Assembly: GCF_020564355.1 (NCBI RefSeq)
Contig: NZ_JAJCRR010000002.1
Coordinates: 555,151-619,150, forward strand
Direction of reading: 5' to 3'
DNA: 64,000 bases
From: Lachnospira pectinoschiza
GTDB lineage: Bacteria; Bacillota; Clostridia; Lachnospirales; Lachnospiraceae
Shown piece after piece: positions 60,365 to 64,000 of the stretch (positions are counted from its first letter, which is position 1; each line of letters starts with the position of its first letter). The translations under genes were made by a program, and so were the position numbers. The notes under the pieces were generated by a model. That model worked only from the letters and a program-made list of their open reading frames with translations. It searched no databases and was not told the DNA's origin.

Positions 60365-61849
60365 TTATGCCTCTCCATATGCTTCGATTTTTAAGTAGTA
60401 TTGTGTAAAATCTTTCTTAGATAAATCTACAAGTGTTTCTGCTTCACTTTCTGAAATGCTGAAACTCTTCTGCAATGCGGTAACAATCTGCTTTTTAATG
60501 GCTTCTACATCATCACCCACACCTAAGAATTTTGCTTCGTCAATATATGTATCATAACGTTCCATGCCTTTAATTAAAGCGTTTAACGCTTCTGTCTTGC
60601 GGTTCATTTCCATATACGTATTGTATGAGTCATACTGACGCTGTACATACATAATGACACCGACCTGTCTGTAAATATCCTCATCTGCATCCCGCAATTT
60701 CATTCCTGCAAGCTGGTCATATGCTTTTTCATACTTATCATTTTCAAGATACTTATTGGCTCTTGTCAGTGAAAAGCTGTAATGGAAGCTTGTAATCAAA
60801 ATATTAATCAATACAACAATACCGGCAATTAATAATACGAATAAAATAATAGACTTTGTCTTAATCCGTAAAATGTCACCCGGCTTTGACGGTTCTTTCG
60901 GTTTCTTTTCTTTTTTCGGCTTTTCCTTCTTTGGTTTCTTTTCTTTCTTCGGCTTTGCAGCTTTTTCCTGCTTCTTCTGCTCTTTCTTTTCCTGGGCGGC
61001 CTGCTTTTTTTCCTGCTTCTTCTGCTGTTTTTCTTCGTACTCAGCAGCTTCTGCTTCCTGCTCTGCCTTATCTTCCTCTGCCGCTTTTTTCTTATATTCC
61101 TGGAAACGGTACTTAAACTTTGCAAAAAAGCCCTTCTTCGGTGCAGCTTCTTTTTGTTTTAATTCTTTTGCCTCACCGTCCGCACCGTACATTTCTTTTA
61201 AAACGCGCTCATTCTCATCTTTTGGATTTTCCGGCACTTCCTCTCCTGAAAGAAGCTCATCGCCTGCCGCTTCTTCCGGCTCTTCCTCAACACTTTCAAA
61301 GAAAATATCCCTGACTGCGCTAAAGAATCCCTTTTTATCCTTTTTGGCTTTCTTTGCCTTCTTTTCTTTTTTCTTTTTATCAGATTGATTCTCTGATCCG
61401 GCAGCTTCCTGTTCTTTTCCCGGTTCAGCCTGTGTCTGTGTTTCCGCTTGTCCCGCCGGTTCTGATTTTTCGGTCTGTGTCCCGGCTGTTTCAGTCTGTT
61501 CTGCTTCAGCAGTTGTTGTGTCCGGTTGTTTCTGCACCGCTTCTGCCTGCTCTGCTGATGCCTTGTCAGACTTCTCTTCCGGCTGTGATGCAGCCTGTAC
61601 CGGTTCATCTGCATTTTCCTGTGATGCCTCTGCGGCACTGTCACCATTACCGAATAAATCCTCTACGGAAACACTGTCTGACGTTGCATCTTCGATAATA
61701 TCATCTAAATTCATATCTGCTATTCTTTTAATTTCCGCGTCTGAGAGCAACTCGTCCTCTTTGCCTGCTTCCCCTGCATTGTCTATGTCCTGTAAATTTT
61801 CTGTTTCTTTGTCTTTTAATTCTTCATCTAATTCAGGCACTTTTTTCAC
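60365..61849 (-). CDS. Unknown K/E-rich single-pass membrane protein
   Basis: A 494-residue protein. The first 330 residues are low-complexity: acidic and A/E/Q/T-rich at first, then K/E-rich coiled-coil-like blocks (K-K-x-K-K-x repeats, several K-K-G-F-F motifs). One membrane helix (about 338-358) follows, then a helical domain of about 130 residues with a TPR-like look (Y-L-E-N-D-K-Y-E-K-A-Y-D-Q-L). No family recognised. It lies upstream of hisH with a 2-nt gap, but no functional link is apparent. Confidence 0.7.
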   Translation of the reverse strand: MKKVPELDEELKDKETENLQDIDNAGEAGKEDELLSDAEIKRIADMNLDDIIEDATSDSVSVEDLFGNGDSAAEASQENADEPVQAASQPEEKSDKASAEQAEAVQKQPDTTTAEAEQTETAGTQTEKSEPAGQAETQTQAEPGKEQEAAGSENQSDKKKKEKKAKKAKKDKKGFFSAVRDIFFESVEEEPEEAAGDELLSGEEVPENPKDENERVLKEMYGADGEAKELKQKEAAPKKGFFAKFKYRFQEYKKKAAEEDKAEQEAEAAEYEEKQQKKQEKKQAAQEKKEQKKQEKAAKPKKEKKPKKEKPKKEKKPKEPSKPGDILRIKTKSIILFVLLIAGIVVLINILITSFHYSFSLTRANKYLENDKYEKAYDQLAGMKLRDADEDIYRQVGVIMYVQRQYDSYNTYMEMNRKTEALNALIKGMERYDTYIDEAKFLGVGDDVEAIKKQIVTALQKSFSISESEAETLVDLSKKDFTQYYLKIEAYGEA

Positions 61850-61960
61850 CCCATATCTTCATAATAATGTACAATTTGTATCTTTCCGATAAATAAACCC
61901 GTACTATAAAATAGTACCATACTTACGCAAATTTAACAATATCTGTTAATTTACTTTTGC

Positions 61961-62503
61961 TTATTGTGCTAAAAAATTTTTTAATTCCTGCAAAAAATCA
62001 TAAGAAGATTCCGAAACTGCAGCTGCACGCTCCGAAATATTCTCAGGAAGCTGCGGCAGTTGTCCGTTAATGCGATATAACACAGATTTCTGATTGATAA
62101 ATGTGACCTTTTCAAACGGCCAGCGAATCAGGTTCGGAATTAAAAATCCTTCTCCTAATTCAATCAGCATCAGCTTCTTATTGAGAGTTGCAGACAGCCA
62201 CTTATTATATAAATCCCACTGCTTCTCAACTTCCTCTTTTTTCTCCGATGTGATCTGTTCTGCTTCAAGGAGCAGCGGCTGAACTACTCTTTTCGGATTC
62301 AGACTTCCCCATGAAAAATCATTTTTTTTACTGGAAGTAATACAAAAATAATTCTTTTTTTCAAGATATGGTGCATAAAATGCCAGTAAATCCTGATATT
62401 CCTGCTTTTCTAAATATGCATTCCATTCTTCACCAATCCCGATTACAACCATCTCGGCATCCCGATATTTATCTATAAAATCAGAAAAAATCTGCTTTTC
62501 CAT
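61961..62503 (-). CDS. Sir2-like Rossmann protein, small
   Basis: This 180-residue protein begins with a V-V-I-G-I-G-E-E-W-N nucleotide-binding-like turn. The C-terminal half, L-I-E-L-G-E-G-F...I-R-W-P-F-E-K, then F-I-N-Q-K-S-V-L-Y-R-I, resembles Firmicutes SIR2-family proteins. The sirtuin catalytic His and the Cys4 zinc site are not evident, so deacetylase activity is doubtful. Assignment is tentative. Confidence 0.5.
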   Translation of the reverse strand: MEKQIFSDFIDKYRDAEMVVIGIGEEWNAYLEKQEYQDLLAFYAPYLEKKNYFCITSSKKNDFSWGSLNPKRVVQPLLLEAEQITSEKKEEVEKQWDLYNKWLSATLNKKLMLIELGEGFLIPNLIRWPFEKVTFINQKSVLYRINGQLPQLPENISERAAAVSESSYDFLQELKNFLAQ

Positions 62504-62617
62504 GTTTGTTTTACTCTCCGTTTCATACTAATATGTCTGTGCCAGTCTAAATATGGCCATACACATTTTTACTATTTTCCTATAAGTTCCGCTATAACAT
62601 GATTACAGCTCCTATAA

Positions 62618-62651
62618 AGTAAAAGACTGCCGCATAAATTCTATACGGCAG
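62618..62651 (-). terminator. Terminator after cheV
   Basis: The ACTGCCG / CGGCAGT stem is followed by CTTTTAC on the minus strand. Confidence 0.75.
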
Positions 62652-62667
62652 TTTCTATCGTCCATCA

Positions 62668-63567
62668 TTACTTTAACAATAATTTATCGATTTCCTGTAC
62701 CAATAAACCAATCTCCGGCTTCGACAACTGAACATCTGCTCCTAAAGATTCTCCTTTTAAACGCATCTGCTCATTAATCAAAGATGAGAAAATCACAACC
62801 GGTATGGACTTTAAATCATTATCCGTCTTTACCAGCTTTGTCAGTCTGTGTCCATCCATCAACGGCATTTCAATATCAGTTATGATACACTTAACGTCCT
62901 TTGGCTCTTCCCCTGATTTAACCTTCATGAGATAATTCCATGCTTCCTGTCCGTTATTGCATAACGTCAGGTTGTTATATCCTGACTTGGTTAATGAATC
63001 AGAAATCAGCTTAATCAGCAATGCTGAATCCTCTACAATCATAATATGGGAATCGTTCCGCTGTCTTCCTTCCAGACCGGAAATTTCTGATACCTTTAAA
63101 CCGGTTTCCGGGCTGATGTCCGAAACAATACGTTCAAAATCCAAAATTACAATGAGCTGATTATCAATCTTGACAATACCTGTTGCAATACCACTGTCTG
63201 CCGTACTGATTGTAGAATCCGGCTTAATAATATCTGCCCATGACACTCTGTGAATACCTACAACGCTATGTACATGAAATGCCACATTTAATTGATTGAA
63301 ATTTGTTATAATAAACATATCTTTTGTGATATCCGGTGAAGGCTGTGCCTTAATAACCTTTGCCAAATCCACGACCGTAATCATTAAATCTCTTGGCATG
63401 AAAATACCTTCTACACATGGATGTGAATTCGGTACCGGTGTTACCGGGCTATACTGAACAATCTCTTTAATCTTTGCAACATTAATTCCATAGTGATTAT
63501 TTCCAACTGTAAACTCTAAAACTTCAAGTTCATTCGTACCGCTTTCCATAAGTATATTCGTTTCCAT
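62668..63567 (-). CDS. cheV: Chemotaxis coupling protein CheV (CheW-REC)
   Basis: A 299-residue protein. An N-terminal CheW-like domain (about 12-155: V-L-E-F-T-V-G-N-x-x-Y-G-I-N-V-A-K-I-K-E-I) is fused to a receiver domain (about 172-299) with acidic pair V-E-D-S, phospho-acceptor Asp in I-T-D-I-E-M-P, and Lys in L-S-K-P-E. It couples chemoreceptors to CheA and adapts through receiver phosphorylation. It stands alone, with its own promoter, away from other che genes. Confidence 0.95.
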   Translation of the reverse strand: METNILMESGTNELEVLEFTVGNNHYGINVAKIKEIVQYSPVTPVPNSHPCVEGIFMPRDLMITVVDLAKVIKAQPSPDITKDMFIITNFNQLNVAFHVHSVVGIHRVSWADIIKPDSTISTADSGIATGIVKIDNQLIVILDFERIVSDISPETGLKVSEISGLEGRQRNDSHIMIVEDSALLIKLISDSLTKSGYNNLTLCNNGQEAWNYLMKVKSGEEPKDVKCIITDIEMPLMDGHRLTKLVKTDNDLKSIPVVIFSSLINEQMRLKGESLGADVQLSKPEIGLLVQEIDKLLLK

Positions 63568-63602
63568 GATTTATCCTCCAATTCACGTTCAATGTTAGAA
63601 AT

Positions 63603-63631
63603 ATTATACCAAATAAAGGGGTGAATTTCAA
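63603..63631 (-). promoter_or_regulatory. Sigma-A promoter of cheV
   Basis: TTGAAA (63631-63626) and TATAAT (63608-63603) are spaced by 17 nt; the TTGGAGG ribosome site follows. Confidence 0.85.
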
Positions 63632-63741
63632 TGCTTATAGAAGACAAAATAAAAAACTGTTTTCTGTGCCACTTTCGACAACAAGACGACAAAATACAGA
63701 ATAACAATACAGGATAATATTATACAGCAGCCTTATATAAC

Positions 63742-63773
63742 AAAAAAGCTGTTATGTATCGAAACACAACAGC
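63742..63773 (-). terminator. Probable rrn operon terminator
   Basis: On the minus strand GGCTGTTGTG and CATAACAGC form a stem followed by TTTTTTG, about 120 nt beyond the 23S 3' end. The gap 63568-63741 holds only the cheV promoter, and 63774-63890 no 5S rRNA or tRNA that I can recognise. Confidence 0.7.
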
Positions 63774-63891
63774 CTGTATATTTTAAATATTTATATTCCT
63801 GTTCCTTCAAAACTGCACATTAAAATTCTTTTTCATCCGATTATCCTCTGGATAACTCTCGTTCTATCCGTTTCTTTTTGCAAACCTAACC

Positions 63892-64000
63892 TTCTTCGGT
63901 TAAGCCCTCGACCTATTAGTATGAATCAGCTCCACATGTCACCACGCTTCCACCTTTCACCTATCTACCTCGTCGTCTTCAAGGGGTCTTACTAGATTAC
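63892..64000 (-). rRNA. 23S rRNA, 3' end (partial)
   Basis: The plus strand shows GGTTAAGCCCTCGACC TATTAGTA and then CACCACGCTTCCACC, which is the reverse complement of the conserved 23S 3'-terminal region. The mature 3' end is near 63892-63898 and the gene continues past the window. The following transcript has no 5S gene before the terminator. Confidence 0.95.

Noticed and set aside
60829..61698. Several basic or Ser/Phe-rich frames overlapping the K/E-rich protein
   Set aside because: Low-complexity K/E codons leave other frames open; only the 494-residue frame has a membrane helix and coherent domains.
63774..63890. 5S rRNA after 23S
   Set aside because: No sequence resembling the conserved 5S ends or loop motifs could be read on the minus strand.

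Overview
The window looks like chromosome of a motile, anaerobic Gram-positive gut-type bacterium of the Firmicutes, most likely the family Lachnospiraceae. The indications are a low-to-moderate G+C sequence, strong AGGAGG-type ribosome binding sites, Roseburia/Lachnospira-like flagellin, a CsrA next to flagellin, SepF, the L21-Prp-L27 operon with a processed L27 leader, a LexA/YneA pair, and a fused acyl-CoA dehydratase activase. Species cannot be fixed from sequence reading alone.

Layout. 1-13440 (+): an unknown cut gene, DUF896, 5-formyl-THF cyclo-ligase, proA, a PAS-GGDEF-EAL protein, then the tRNA modification/mismatch repair run miaB-mutS-mutL-miaA and a YnbB-like PLP enzyme. 13500-23450 (+): a cell-shape and division block: DUF4321, radC, mreB-mreC-mreD-PBP2, minC-minD-minE, rodA, mgsA. 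23459-31900: DUF378 (-), HlyD-like protein, YggS, sepF, aroB, lspA, rluD-like, an unknown, a cytidylate-kinase-like protein and a membrane-anchored YkuD-fold protein whose catalytic residues are replaced. 32040-38260: Xer-type recombinase, DEAD helicase, divergent yneA/lexA with several LexA boxes, asparaginase, NhaC-type antiporter.

38400-45550 is the accessory region: an IS200/IS605 element (tnpA, tnpB, probable omega-RNA end), a decayed Rpn-type nuclease gene, a hexanucleotide tandem repeat, a promoterless 3' fragment of a flagellin gene abutting an intact Rpn gene, a complete flagellin gene, a CsrA-like gene and a small tyrosine recombinase. The recombinase lies between two inverted copies of a 31-bp site, each with 12-bp arms and an identical 7-bp centre. 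The same 751-bp segment carries a near-consensus sigma-28/sigma-D flagellar promoter that points out through the left site into csrA and flagellin. I read this as a Hin-like flagellar phase-variation switch built on a tyrosine recombinase. It is the main discovery candidate here.

45700-63570 (mostly -) is housekeeping: rsfS-yqeK-nadD-yhbY, obg, rplU-prp-rpmA with an L21 leader, pyk-vanZ, a rhomboid-like membrane protein, the 1409-residue activase (+), a 39-residue membrane peptide (+), ung, hisH-hisF, a K/E-rich membrane protein, a Sir2-like protein and cheV. The window ends inside the 3' end of a 23S rRNA gene on the minus strand, with no 5S gene following it. Function calls are by reading motifs; no database search was possible.
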